DNA of 29,606 nt, taken from a virus. The notes under the pieces were generated by a model that did not search any database, was not told where the DNA came from, and worked only from the letters and a program-made list of their open reading frames with translations. Made by a program: the position numbers and the translations under genes. Positions 20,873 to 27,546 of the stretch are shown one piece after another; positions within the stretch are counted from its first letter, which is position 1, and each line of letters starts with the position of its first letter. The stretch is from the IMG/VR virus record IMGVR_UViG_3300032294_001180, positions 1-29,606 of that record; one strand, given 5' to 3'.

Positions 20873-21031
20873 ACGGGGTGTAAGCCATGAGTATCCCCGC
20901 TTGCGTAATAACCGTGGCTGTTATCGATAGTGCCGGATCGCGTTAATCGAAGGAGCTTTGCTCCCTTGTTTCAGGCGCGCGCCTCTCACACTAGGCGATG
21001 ACCCTTGGGGTGGTGGTCAACCCCGCTTTAC

Positions 21032-21059
21032 TTGACTTACATGGTCAAGCGTATATAAT
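21032..21059 (+). promoter_or_regulatory. Strong sigma70-type promoter for the MoxR/VWA block
   Basis: TTGACT (21032-21037), 16 bases, TATAAT (21054-21059): five of six in the -35 and a perfect -10. The transcript should begin near 21066 and open with a hairpin at 21069-21085. It drives the genes from 21183. The arrangement copies the promoter at 17636. Confidence 0.85.
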
Positions 21060-21068
21060 GGTATCTCC

Positions 21069-21085
21069 AGTCGGGAGTCCCGGCT
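21069..21085 (+). other. 5' leader hairpin
   Basis: AGTCGGG-AGT-CCCGGCT forms a 7-bp stem with one U-G wobble at the very start of the predicted transcript. A second hairpin, CATGGG-TTTGG-CCCATG, follows at 21109-21125. They parallel the leader hairpin at 17675. Confidence 0.65.
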
Positions 21086-21142
21086 TGTATATATAGAGCG
21101 TCTAGCATCATGGGTTTGGCCCATGCTGGTGGGTGTTCCGCC

Positions 21143-21162
21143 AACCCTGACGGTCAGGGTTC
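21143..21162. repeat. Palindromic repeat copy 7 (central G)
   Basis: AACCCTGACGGTCAGGGTT (21143-21161) plus C, in the leader between the promoter at 21032 and ATG 21183. It is the last copy seen in the window. Confidence 0.95.
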
Positions 21163-21182
21163 ACTTAATTGAGGATGTAAGC

Positions 21183-22115
21183 ATGAACGCACTTTCTTCT
21201 GTTGTTTCTTCTGCTGTTGACACTGCAGTTTCTTCTGTCAACTTCGATGCTGCCACGATGGCAGCTAACCTGATGCTGGTCAACGTGTCCTTCACTGGGT
21301 GGGATGCGTCTCTCACTGACAAGTCTACGGCGCGTGAGGTCGAGGCCAACAAGGGCGCTAGCGGTAAGGCATGCAGTGTGCGCAAGTACCTGCTGGGTGA
21401 TACCAAAGAGCTGACGGCTATCCGCTCGCATCAAGGGTCTATCGGTGCATGGTTCCGCAGTCAGTCTGCATCATGGCTCGAGGGTTCCTATCGTGCGGTA
21501 CCTATCCGTACTTATGAGCGCATCCTCGAGCGCCTCGCCGAGTTCAAGGAGGAGCGGGCTGTACTTGTGGAGAACCTGATCTCTGTGTATTCGACAGCGA
21601 TTCAGAAGCAGGCCTTTGCCATGGGTGCATTGTTTGATCGCAATGACTACCCGAGCGAGGACGAGCTGCGTGCTCGGTTCACCATGACGGTCAGCACCAT
21701 CCCGTTCCGCGCAGATCCCAACGACTTCCGTTGTGCTCTGCCTCAGGCCCAGCTCGACAAGATCAAGAATGACTACAAGGCGCAGATCACTGGCGCTGTC
21801 GAGATGGCCATGCGTGAAGCATGGGATCAGTTGTATGCAACCATCAAGACTCTCGCTACTCAGCTACGGGTCAAGGGGTTGGACGGTGCAGATAAGACGG
21901 GCCGTGTGCATGAGTCTACGCTGCAGGCTTTGTTCGATACGCTCGACGTGATGGATGGGCTCAACCTGACCAGCGACCCGGCCATGACTGAGCGACTGCG
22001 TGAGCTTCGCAAGATCATCAACGGGCAGGACGTGGAGACCCTGCGTAAGGATGAGGCTACACGCATCGCAGTGAAGCAGGACCTCGACGCGCTGCTTTCC
22101 AAGTTCGACTACTAA
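21183..22115 (+). CDS. DUF3150-like protein, partner of the MoxR/VWA pair
   Basis: A 310-residue protein starting at ATG 21183 behind GAGG; the frame open back to 21123 runs through palindrome copy 7. It has an N-terminal 'LMLVNVSFTGWDASLTDKST' strand, then 'CSVRKYLLGDTKELTAIRSH', a long helical middle (about 105-160) and a C-terminal coiled region (VMDGLNLTSDPAMTERLREL). This order fits DUF3150 proteins, found in phages and plasmids beside a MoxR AAA+ gene. The role is unknown; it probably binds or delivers substrates to the ATPase. It is the first gene of the promoter-21032 transcript and is followed after 27 nt by the AAA+ gene. Confidence 0.75.
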   Translation: MNALSSVVSSAVDTAVSSVNFDAATMAANLMLVNVSFTGWDASLTDKSTAREVEANKGASGKACSVRKYLLGDTKELTAIRSHQGSIGAWFRSQSASWLEGSYRAVPIRTYERILERLAEFKEERAVLVENLISVYSTAIQKQAFAMGALFDRNDYPSEDELRARFTMTVSTIPFRADPNDFRCALPQAQLDKIKNDYKAQITGAVEMAMREAWDQLYATIKTLATQLRVKGLDGADKTGRVHESTLQALFDTLDVMDGLNLTSDPAMTERLRELRKIINGQDVETLRKDEATRIAVKQDLDALLSKFDY

Positions 22116-22142
22116 TAACCAGACATAGACAGGAGTAATTCA

Positions 22143-23231
22143 ATGGCTACTATTCGCAACAACTATTCGGCTCTCGGCTTCAACGAGATGGTTGACCTCA
22201 TCCTTGCGGTGGGTCTGGCAGGCAACTCGATCCATGTCGAGGGGCATATGGGCTCGGGCAAGTCTTCGCTCCATACCGCTGTGGTCGAGCGTCTGGGTGG
22301 TACGCACATCGGCGTGGCTCTCGATGCGACACAGCTTGTGGATCAGGGTGACCTCATGATGATGAAGTTCAAGTCCATCAACGGCCATGACGTGGTGGGC
22401 CCGGTACCGCAGGAGCGCCTCGGTATTCACTTCGATAAACCTGTGGTGCTGTTTATTGACGAGGTGACCAAGAACCGTGCGCTGATCCCGTCACTGCTTC
22501 AGATCATGAACGAGCACACGCTGTGTGGCATGCGACTGCCTGAGGGTAGCATCGTGATGTCGGCAGGTAACCTTGGCGAGGAGGGTGTGGGTGATGTGTT
22601 CCCTGCTCATGCATGTAATCGTGTAGTGATTGCCGAGCTGCGTAACCCGACAGCCATGGAGTGGATCGAGCAGTATGCGATACCGCATAACCTGCATGCT
22701 GCCATCATTGCGACTGCCCATCAGTTCCCGATGATGTTCGATTCGTTCCGCGATGTCGAGGACCCCAAGCTCAACCCTTACATCATGCATCCCAAGACCA
22801 AGCGCCGTAGCTTTGTGACTGCCCGGTCTCTGGCTCGGGCATCGTCAGTGCTGTATGCGACTGAGCATCTTCCCGCTCATGTTCGGATGCACGCCCTGTG
22901 CGGTACGGTGGGTGAGGCTGCTGCTGCCGACATCATGACAGTGGTTCGCCTTGATGAGCAGATGCCTGTGTGGGAACGCATCGTGGCTGATCCTCTGACT
23001 GCGCAGATCCCTGACTCTGCGGTGGCGCAATGTGTGCTGGTCATGCGTGCTGTCAAGATGGTCAAGCACACGACGATGGATGCGTGGATGTCCTACCTCA
23101 CCCGTATGGGTAAGGAGACGCAGGCTCTGTTCGCCCGGTCCATGCTCAAGTCCTCACGGTCAGCAGAGGCTACGGTCAATGCGACATTCAAGGACTGGCT
23201 GGCAGCTAATCAATATCTGTTCGGAGGTTAA
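22143..23231 (+). CDS. MoxR-type AAA+ ATPase
   Basis: A 362-residue protein. Walker A is GHMGSGKS (34-41), Walker B is VVLFIDE (101-107), sensor 1 is MSAGN (139-143) and a likely arginine finger is R160 (HACNR). The 'VVLFIDEVTKNRALIPSLLQ' and 'NEHTLCGMRLPEGSIVM' segments are typical of MoxR/CbbQ ATPases. These hexamers remodel or activate partner proteins, usually one with a VWA domain, and such a partner is encoded downstream. The C-terminal 190 residues are helical, with no recognised added domain. The ribosome site is AGGAG. It sits between the DUF3150-like gene and a small unknown gene. Confidence 0.92.
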   Translation: MATIRNNYSALGFNEMVDLILAVGLAGNSIHVEGHMGSGKSSLHTAVVERLGGTHIGVALDATQLVDQGDLMMMKFKSINGHDVVGPVPQERLGIHFDKPVVLFIDEVTKNRALIPSLLQIMNEHTLCGMRLPEGSIVMSAGNLGEEGVGDVFPAHACNRVVIAELRNPTAMEWIEQYAIPHNLHAAIIATAHQFPMMFDSFRDVEDPKLNPYIMHPKTKRRSFVTARSLARASSVLYATEHLPAHVRMHALCGTVGEAAAADIMTVVRLDEQMPVWERIVADPLTAQIPDSAVAQCVLVMRAVKMVKHTTMDAWMSYLTRMGKETQALFARSMLKSSRSAEATVNATFKDWLAANQYLFGG

Positions 23232-23232
23232 T

Positions 23233-23556
23233 ATGTCAAAGCGTGATGTCTACGGTATGTTCAATGTCTACGGGTCCTACGCGCTACCCCTTGAGGTAGC
23301 GCAGAAGATACAGGGGCTCCTTGCGGAGTATGGGTTCCGGCATGAATATATTCACAACGAGGGTAGGACTGTTCAAGCCAAGCGCGAGATCGACGTGCCT
23401 GAGCTGCGGGTGATCAAGGGTAATCTGCTCGACGCAACCACACTGACGGATAACGAATTCGACGAGTGGCAGCGCAACATCAAGGATGCCCGGGCTATTA
23501 ATAAAGACTGCGAGGTCATGGACCCCGTGCAATTCAAAATGGTAAGAGGTGACTGA
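23233..23556 (+). CDS. Small unknown protein in the MoxR/VWA block
   Basis: The start is ATG 23233 behind GGAGG, 1 nt after the ATPase stop (TAATATG). The longer open frame from 23032 lies inside the ATPase gene and is rejected. It encodes 107 residues (MSKRDVYGMFNVYGSYALPL). An N-terminal mixed region (EVAQKIQGLLAEYGFRHEYI) is followed by a charged helical part (TLTDNEFDEWQRNIKDARAI). No family is recognised. Conserved placement between the ATPase and VWA genes suggests it may be an accessory of that system; this is inference. Confidence 0.75.
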   Translation: MSKRDVYGMFNVYGSYALPLEVAQKIQGLLAEYGFRHEYIHNEGRTVQAKREIDVPELRVIKGNLLDATTLTDNEFDEWQRNIKDARAINKDCEVMDPVQFKMVRGD

Positions 23557-23557
23557 T

Positions 23558-24694
23558 ATGCAAGCAGAACAAAAGATTGAACGTGCTCATGTGATTATCA
23601 TGGGCAACCCCGAGCTGAGCCTGTTCAGCAGGCTCATCATGATGGGTACTACGCGAGTCGATGACAGCGTACCCACTGCCTATACTGACGGACTTAATAA
23701 AGTCTATGGCCGTGCATTTGTTGACAAGTGCACCATGCCTGAGCTTGTCGGTACGATCATCCATGAGGCCAGCCATATCCTATTCAGCCATGCATGGCTG
23801 TGGATTCACCTCTGGAAGCAGGACGCACAGCGTGCCAACAAGGCGGCTGACTATGTCATCAACCTGATGATTGACGATCTGGCCAAGCGCATCAACATTG
23901 GTAAGGAGATCATGGTGCTGCCCGCTGGTGCGCTGCTCGACAATATGTACCGGGGCATGGACACGCAGGAGGTGTTCGCTCTGTTGGGTAAGCAGGACAA
24001 CAACCCTGACAAGAGCAACTTCGACCAGCATGACTTCAAGGATGACATCACTCCGCAAGAGGTCGAGGAGATGCAGCAAGAGGTAGAGGCTGCTGTGCGT
24101 GAGGGTAAGCTGCACATGGGTCGCATGGGTGGTAGCGGTCACCGTGCCATTGACGGTATGCTCGAGCCCAAGGTTCGGTGGGAGGACATCATGCGTAACT
24201 TCGCATATGAGCAGGCCAAGGGTAACGAGCTCAACAACTGGACGCGCCCTAACCGCCGTCACCTGCAGCATGACATCATCATGCCATCTAAGCGCAGCGA
24301 GCGACTGCGTGCTGTGGCTGTCATCACCGACACATCAGGTTCTGTTGACGAGGAACTGGTCTCGTTCTTCCTCGGCAATGTCGGTCGCATCTGCGACACG
24401 CTCGAGCCAAGCGCCCTGCACTTCATCTGCTGGGACGCCAAGCTTCAGTCGCATGATGTCTACACTCGCGGGTCATATGATGAGCTGCTCAATCGCCGTC
24501 AGTTCAAGGGCGGTGGCGGTACGGACATGGCCAAGGCTGTGCAGTATGTCGAGGACAACATCGACGCGGATCTGGTTCTGGTTCTGACCGACGGCTACAC
24601 GCCGTGGCCGTCCGAGGTGAAGCGCCCTACGTTCTGGGGTATCACTACTAAGGGTAAGACAGCACCTGTCGGGGTATCCGTCCATGTCTGTTAG
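23558..24694 (+). CDS. Metallopeptidase-VWA fusion protein (DUF2201-like)
   Basis: A 378-residue protein; ATG 23558 follows AGAGGTGA. The N-terminal domain has the zinc-peptidase signature HEASH (69-73) inside 'ELVGTIIHEASHILFSHAWL'. The middle is an acidic linker (about 145-185). The C-terminal VWA domain has MIDAS residues D258-x-S260-x-S262 (DTSGS), T322 (GGGGTD) and D345 (LTDG). The layout fits the DUF2201 putative metallopeptidase plus VWA family, the classic partner of MoxR ATPases. VWA domains bind metal through MIDAS and dock to the ATPase. Whether the HExxH acts as a protease is unknown. It ends the block and overlaps the next ORF by 11 nt. Confidence 0.9.
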   Translation: MQAEQKIERAHVIIMGNPELSLFSRLIMMGTTRVDDSVPTAYTDGLNKVYGRAFVDKCTMPELVGTIIHEASHILFSHAWLWIHLWKQDAQRANKAADYVINLMIDDLAKRINIGKEIMVLPAGALLDNMYRGMDTQEVFALLGKQDNNPDKSNFDQHDFKDDITPQEVEEMQQEVEAAVREGKLHMGRMGGSGHRAIDGMLEPKVRWEDIMRNFAYEQAKGNELNNWTRPNRRHLQHDIIMPSKRSERLRAVAVITDTSGSVDEELVSFFLGNVGRICDTLEPSALHFICWDAKLQSHDVYTRGSYDELLNRRQFKGGGGTDMAKAVQYVEDNIDADLVLVLTDGYTPWPSEVKRPTFWGITTKGKTAPVGVSVHVC

Positions 24695-25028
24695 AGAGGA
24701 GATTTCGGAAGAAGAAACGGAAGAGCAGACACGATGGATCAATGAGCTCATCATTGAGTTACAGGAAGAAGATGTGATGAAGAAAAATGGTGTTTGGGCC
24801 GAAGGAGGTATGGTGAGAGTAGAGATTCGAGAAGATGGTTCGTACTATTACACTAACGGCAACTATGCCAGCGTGCGGTATTCGGAAGAGGACTTGCCTG
24901 ACTGGATACGCGAGAGCATTAACATCCTGATGGTGCTTGACCATCAGGACACGGTCCCGGGGATAGGTACGCGCTATAATGACAACGTCTTCTATTTAGA
25001 CAGACAGGAGAATGTGGATGGTGGATAA
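24684..25028 (+). CDS. Unknown 114-aa acidic protein
   Basis: The frame opens at ATG 24684, overlapping the VWA gene by 11 nt, and reads an acidic N-terminus (REEISEEETEEQTRWINELI) followed by a beta-like part (VRVEIREDGSYYYTNGNYAS). The start has no good ribosome site. ATG 24777 behind AGGAAG is an alternative, giving 83 residues. No family is recognised. Confidence 0.6.
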   Translation: MSVREEISEEETEEQTRWINELIIELQEEDVMKKNGVWAEGGMVRVEIREDGSYYYTNGNYASVRYSEEDLPDWIRESINILMVLDHQDTVPGIGTRYNDNVFYLDRQENVDGG

Positions 25029-25275
25029 AGACGATGTGATACAGGCTGCGCTCATGGCAGCTCAGGCAGCATACGACTTCGATGCGACAGACCACGAGAC
25101 GGACGAGGAGGCCAACGCGATGTATCATCACATGATCTCGCAGATTTCCAAGATCCCTGTCCTTGCGGTGGCTGAGTGGCGAGAGCGTAACCCTGAGTCA
25201 AGCATGAGCCCTGCTGAGGTGCTGGAGGTACTGTACAACCAGCGTATTAAATCTCCCTACCTGAGGGTTCACTAA
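25018..25275 (+). CDS. Unknown 85-aa protein
   Basis: ATG 25018 follows AGGAG by seven bases and is preferred to ATG 25012. The protein has a helical, Ala-rich start (MVDKDDVIQAALMAAQAAYD), an acidic middle and a C-terminal helix (SPAEVLEVLYNQRIKSPYL). No family is recognised. It ends TAATG into the next ORF. Confidence 0.65.
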   Translation: MVDKDDVIQAALMAAQAAYDFDATDHETDEEANAMYHHMISQISKIPVLAVAEWRERNPESSMSPAEVLEVLYNQRIKSPYLRVH

Positions 25276-25427
25276 TGGCCAGAGACAAAGCGCGGCAGCT
25301 TGTGAATGAGCTGCTTGATGACACACTGGAGACGCTGTACTACCAGCTCACCATGGACACCGACTTGGACATGGAAGATATCAGGGAACTAATTAAAGAA
25401 GAGCTGAAGGTGCTGGGTTATGAGTGA
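25275..25427 (+). CDS. 50-aa helical acidic protein
   Basis: ATG 25275 overlaps the upstream stop (TAATG) and ends at TGA 25427, encoding MARDKARQLVNELLDDTLET and a C-terminal helix DMEDIRELIKEELKVLGYE. Coupling on both sides supports translation. No family is recognised. Confidence 0.6.
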   Translation: MARDKARQLVNELLDDTLETLYYQLTMDTDLDMEDIRELIKEELKVLGYE

Positions 25428-25602
25428 GACAACGATCTGCAAAAAGTGCGGTGAGGAGCACCGTGTCGAAGGCTACAGGACGTTGAAGTATTACTACTGC
25501 CCCAAGGTGAACCGCGTGATGCTCCTCAGTGATGAGGTCAACAAGGATGTCGAGCAGCAGGCTGCGCCGTGGCAACTTGTGCTTAGTATGGAGGACCGAT
25601 GA
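25420..25602 (+). CDS. Small Zn-ribbon-like protein, 60 aa
   Basis: A 60-residue protein with CKKCG at residues 7-11 and a lone Cys near 27 (YYYCPKVNRVM). It looks like half of a zinc ribbon with a single distal Cys, so metal binding is uncertain. It overlaps the 50-aa ORF by 8 nt and ends in the start of a tiny membrane ORF. Confidence 0.6.
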   Translation: MSETTICKKCGEEHRVEGYRTLKYYYCPKVNRVMLLSDEVNKDVEQQAAPWQLVLSMEDR

Positions 25603-25682
25603 TCTTTTGGCAGGCATTGTTCTGGTCCCTGTATTTCGTATGCGTATTCGTACTGGGGCTATTGCTGTACCAATTCTTTTAA
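25599..25682 (+). CDS. 27-aa membrane peptide
   Basis: ATG 25599 with GGAGG upstream, ending TAA 25682, encodes MIFWQALFWSLYFVCVFVLG and LLLYQFF, essentially one membrane span. It overlaps the previous stop. Phage single-span peptides of this size are often of unknown function; the good ribosome site supports it. Confidence 0.5.
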   Translation: MIFWQALFWSLYFVCVFVLGLLLYQFF

Positions 25683-25695
25683 CGTAGCATTACAT

Positions 25696-25746
25696 GTGGG
25701 CGGGCAATCATTTTAACCGATGACTGTAAGGAGTACTCCCGCCCAC
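25696..25746 (+). other. Long-range inverted repeat before the HPD-motif gene
   Basis: GTGGGCGGG (25696-25704) and CCCGCCCAC (25738-25746) are perfect 9-bp arms separated by 33 nt containing AAGGAG. In RNA this would sequester an AAGGAG motif in its loop. A small stem GCGCA-CCTTTC-TGCGC lies at 25757-25772. No gene is seen in this 100-nt gap; a leader-regulatory role is inference. Confidence 0.6.
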
Positions 25747-25784
25747 TAACAGGACTGCGCACCTTTCTGCGCATGGAGAAAACG

Positions 25785-26126
25785 ATGGCTAGTTGCGCAA
25801 GGTGCGGGACCCATTTCTATCGTGACGATGTGGCAGAGCCGTGGAAGAAGGTATGCATATCATGCTGGAAAGCTGAGCGTGGGATTGAGGATAAACCGAA
25901 ACCCAAGAAGTCCCGCAATGACACGATAGCGGAGATTGAGATCCTCAGAGCTAGAGTCTCGATACTGGAGACGGAGCTGCGCAGGGAGCGTGCCCGTGCA
26001 CCTGCTTCAGGAGGTGTAGACAAGGCGATGTTGAAGAAGATACGGATGCTATGCCATCCCGACAAGCACAACAATAGTGTTGTGGCAACTGAGGTAACTC
26101 AGTACATAAACAATATATTGAAATGA
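25785..26126 (+). CDS. Zn-ribbon plus HPD-motif (J-domain-like) protein
   Basis: A 113-residue protein; ATG 25785 lies seven bases behind GGAG, which is inside the longer frame starting at 25773. The N-terminus has CARCG and CISC, a zinc ribbon. Then comes a basic linker, a coiled helix (ILRARVSILETELRRERARA) and 'LKKIRMLCHPDKHNNSVVAT', containing the HPD tripeptide of DnaJ J-domains. Phage proteins of this design are known but their partners are not. An HPD loop usually stimulates Hsp70 (DnaK). Only part of a J-domain is evident, so recruitment of host DnaK is a hypothesis. Confidence 0.75.
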   Translation: MASCARCGTHFYRDDVAEPWKKVCISCWKAERGIEDKPKPKKSRNDTIAEIEILRARVSILETELRRERARAPASGGVDKAMLKKIRMLCHPDKHNNSVVATEVTQYINNILK

Positions 26127-26138
26127 CAGGAGTTTGAT

Positions 26139-26342
26139 ATGAAGAAGATTGCAAGTTTTGGTGCGTTTGTTCTTGATACGTGGCCGCTCTGGGTAACTGT
26201 GTTTGGTGGAGCCTTGTGGGCGCTTTGGATCTATAGCCTTCCCCCTACGGTGGTGCTCGATGCCAAGCATTGGAGCTGTACTATGGCCGTGCCAGACGGC
26301 ATTGGGTCTCGGTGCATCGAGTACGTAGCCAAGGGGAAGTGA
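26139..26342 (+). CDS. Small membrane protein, 67 aa
   Basis: A 67-residue protein with one hydrophobic segment (about 7-33: GAFVLDTWPLWVTVFGGALW) and a polar C-terminal part with two Cys (HWSCTMAVPDGIGSRCIEY) that could be disulfide-linked outside the membrane. AGGAG precedes the start. It overlaps the next gene by TGATG. Function unknown. Confidence 0.6.
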   Translation: MKKIASFGAFVLDTWPLWVTVFGGALWALWIYSLPPTVVLDAKHWSCTMAVPDGIGSRCIEYVAKGK

Positions 26343-26611
26343 TGAGTTACACAAAAGTTCAATCGTCTTGGGATCGGCGCAAGGATGCGCTGGTTCCCTT
26401 CTGGTTAGCCCCGCACGGCATCCTGCAGGAAGTGGACCGGACAAAGAAACCTACCGAGGGATATCACCCCCTCGCGTGGGCAGACAGGCCCATAGCAAAG
26501 GAAAGGTTGAAGGAGTTGTGGATTCAGAGTGAAGGCAAACCGCTGGCATTTGCCCGGCTCATCGAGCTGGAGCATGGGATCAAGGAGTGGGAGGTAGAAG
26601 ATGAACAATAA
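26342..26611 (+). CDS. Unknown 89-aa protein
   Basis: ATG 26342 follows AAGGGGAAGTG and shares its first base with the previous stop. The protein (MSYTKVQSSWDRRKDALVPF) has 'PHGILQEVDRTKKPTEGYHP' and a helical end. No family is recognised. The longer open frame from 26270 lies inside the previous gene and is rejected. Confidence 0.65.
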   Translation: MSYTKVQSSWDRRKDALVPFWLAPHGILQEVDRTKKPTEGYHPLAWADRPIAKERLKELWIQSEGKPLAFARLIELEHGIKEWEVEDEQ

Positions 26612-26831
26612 CAAGTTCAAAGGCCGTCCCTTCAGGGACGATGATATCAGGACGATTGCTGAGGAAGTGGTGTATCTCATGGAGAATGGCTATCGCGCCA
26701 AGGATAAGGCGCAGGTACTCGAAGGATTGGAGGTGGCCCTTGATGGGTCGGACAGGGACGAGTGGAAACGATGGACAGGGATGCAGTTGCGTAGCGTGAT
26801 AGATGATCTCTTTTATTTGGGGACACCGTGA
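26601..26831 (+). CDS. Unknown 76-aa protein
   Basis: A 76-residue helical protein (RDDDIRTIAEEVVYLMENGY) with GAGGTAGAAG before the start. It overlaps both neighbours by short coupled junctions. No family is recognised. Confidence 0.65.
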   Translation: MNNNKFKGRPFRDDDIRTIAEEVVYLMENGYRAKDKAQVLEGLEVALDGSDRDEWKRWTGMQLRSVIDDLFYLGTP

Positions 26832-27058
26832 TGAGTAAGAACAATGGAGGCCCGGCGTTTCCGTCTTCAATAGTAGATGACTCCTTGCATGTGCCGGGTA
26901 TGACCCTCCGCGATTACTTCGCGGCCAAGGCGATGCAGGGGATGCTAGAGATGGCTGAATACAGAGACTTGACCTCTGAAGAATATGCGCGAGGGGCATA
27001 TAGAGTAGCAGATGCCATGCTCGCTGAACGGGAGAAGGATAATGAAGTACAGAATTGA
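26831..27058 (+). CDS. Phage protein of the GGPAFP family
   Basis: A 75-residue protein starting MSKNNGGPAFPSSIVDD, then GMTLRDYFAAKAMQGMLEM, and ending ADAMLAEREK. The 'GGPAFP ... GMTLRDYFAAKAMQ' pattern marks a widespread small phage family with no known function. The ATG at 26831 is preferred to the GTG three bases before. The 3' end overlaps the next gene. Confidence 0.8.
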   Translation: MSKNNGGPAFPSSIVDDSLHVPGMTLRDYFAAKAMQGMLEMAEYRDLTSEEYARGAYRVADAMLAEREKDNEVQN

Positions 27059-27218
27059 TGTTGAAGTGAAAGGCTACATGACTATAGAAGTTGAAGCCGA
27101 ATCTATGGCTGAAGCGGAAGATAAAGCTGGCGCAGTGTTTGCTGAGAGACACTTTAAAGACCCCATAGGACACCTGCAGTACAAATCTACTTGCTGTTCC
27201 GGTTTGGAGGATGAGTGA
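27042..27218 (+). CDS. Unknown 58-aa protein
   Basis: ATG 27042 behind AAGGATA starts a beta-helix type protein (MKYRIDVEVKGYMTIEVEAE, then SMAEAEDKAGAVFAERHFKD) with two adjacent Cys near the end. The pattern recalls short phage proteins in which a 'V.V.A.....A...A' unit recurs. Function unknown. The longer frame from 27012 is less likely because it begins inside the previous gene. Confidence 0.65.
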   Translation: MKYRIDVEVKGYMTIEVEAESMAEAEDKAGAVFAERHFKDPIGHLQYKSTCCSGLEDE

Positions 27219-27448
27219 TGAATAGCTTTGAAGCGAAGATGTTTTTGGTGTTTGTGGTAACCACTGTACTCATCATCGGTGGTGGGTTGTACCTCGCGGG
27301 GTTGAGCGCCGAGTATGAAGGGATCTGGGCGGCGAAGTGTGAGCAAGCCGGAGGCGTACCGAGTAAGTACCACACGATGGTAGGCAAGACTTCCCACAGC
27401 GAACGCCTGTGCATTAAGAAAGAGAATGTTGTGGAGGTGGTGGAATGA
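27218..27448 (+). CDS. Small membrane protein, 76 aa
   Basis: ATG 27218 behind GGAGG. Residues about 8-28 form one membrane span (FLVFVVTTVLIIGGGLYLAG). The following polar region has two Cys (one near residue 41, another near 65) that may form a disulfide if it faces the periplasm. No family is recognised. It ends ATGA into the next ORF. Confidence 0.65.
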   Translation: MNSFEAKMFLVFVVTTVLIIGGGLYLAGLSAEYEGIWAAKCEQAGGVPSKYHTMVGKTSHSERLCIKKENVVEVVE

Positions 27449-27546
27449 AAGATCTATTGGGCTGTGTATTTGTAGGTGCTTGTGTCGGAGCCATAACAGG
27501 TTCTGCCTACATGGTGTTTATGTTTTTTGTGTGGATAGTGTCATGA
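27445..27546 (+). CDS. 33-aa membrane peptide
   Basis: ATG 27445, overlapping the stop of the previous gene as ATGA and behind GGAGG, encodes MKDLLGCVFVGACVGAITGS and a second hydrophobic half. It is one or two short membrane helices rich in Gly and Ala. The next start (27543) overlaps its stop as ATGA, so translation is likely. Function unknown. Confidence 0.6.
   Translation: MKDLLGCVFVGACVGAITGSAYMVFMFFVWIVS

Larger units (their letters stand above)
20841..21182. other. Gene-free stretch with T-arm-like sequence, promoter and palindrome
   Basis: About 340 nt between two gene groups. It contains a tRNA T-arm-like stem-loop (20854-20872), a GGCGCGCGCC palindrome (20972-20981), a promoter (21032-21059), two leader hairpins (21069-21085 and 21109-21125) and palindrome copy 7. 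A 19-codon ORF at 20888 is not convincing. Confidence 0.7.

Noticed and set aside
20777-20885. Complete tRNA gene ending in the T-arm
   Set aside because: No 5' acceptor strand complementary to the 3' end and no anticodon arm can be folded upstream.
20888-20947. 19-aa ORF (MSIPACVITVAVIDSAGSR)
   Set aside because: Short, only a weak GGGGTG site, no neighbour coupling.
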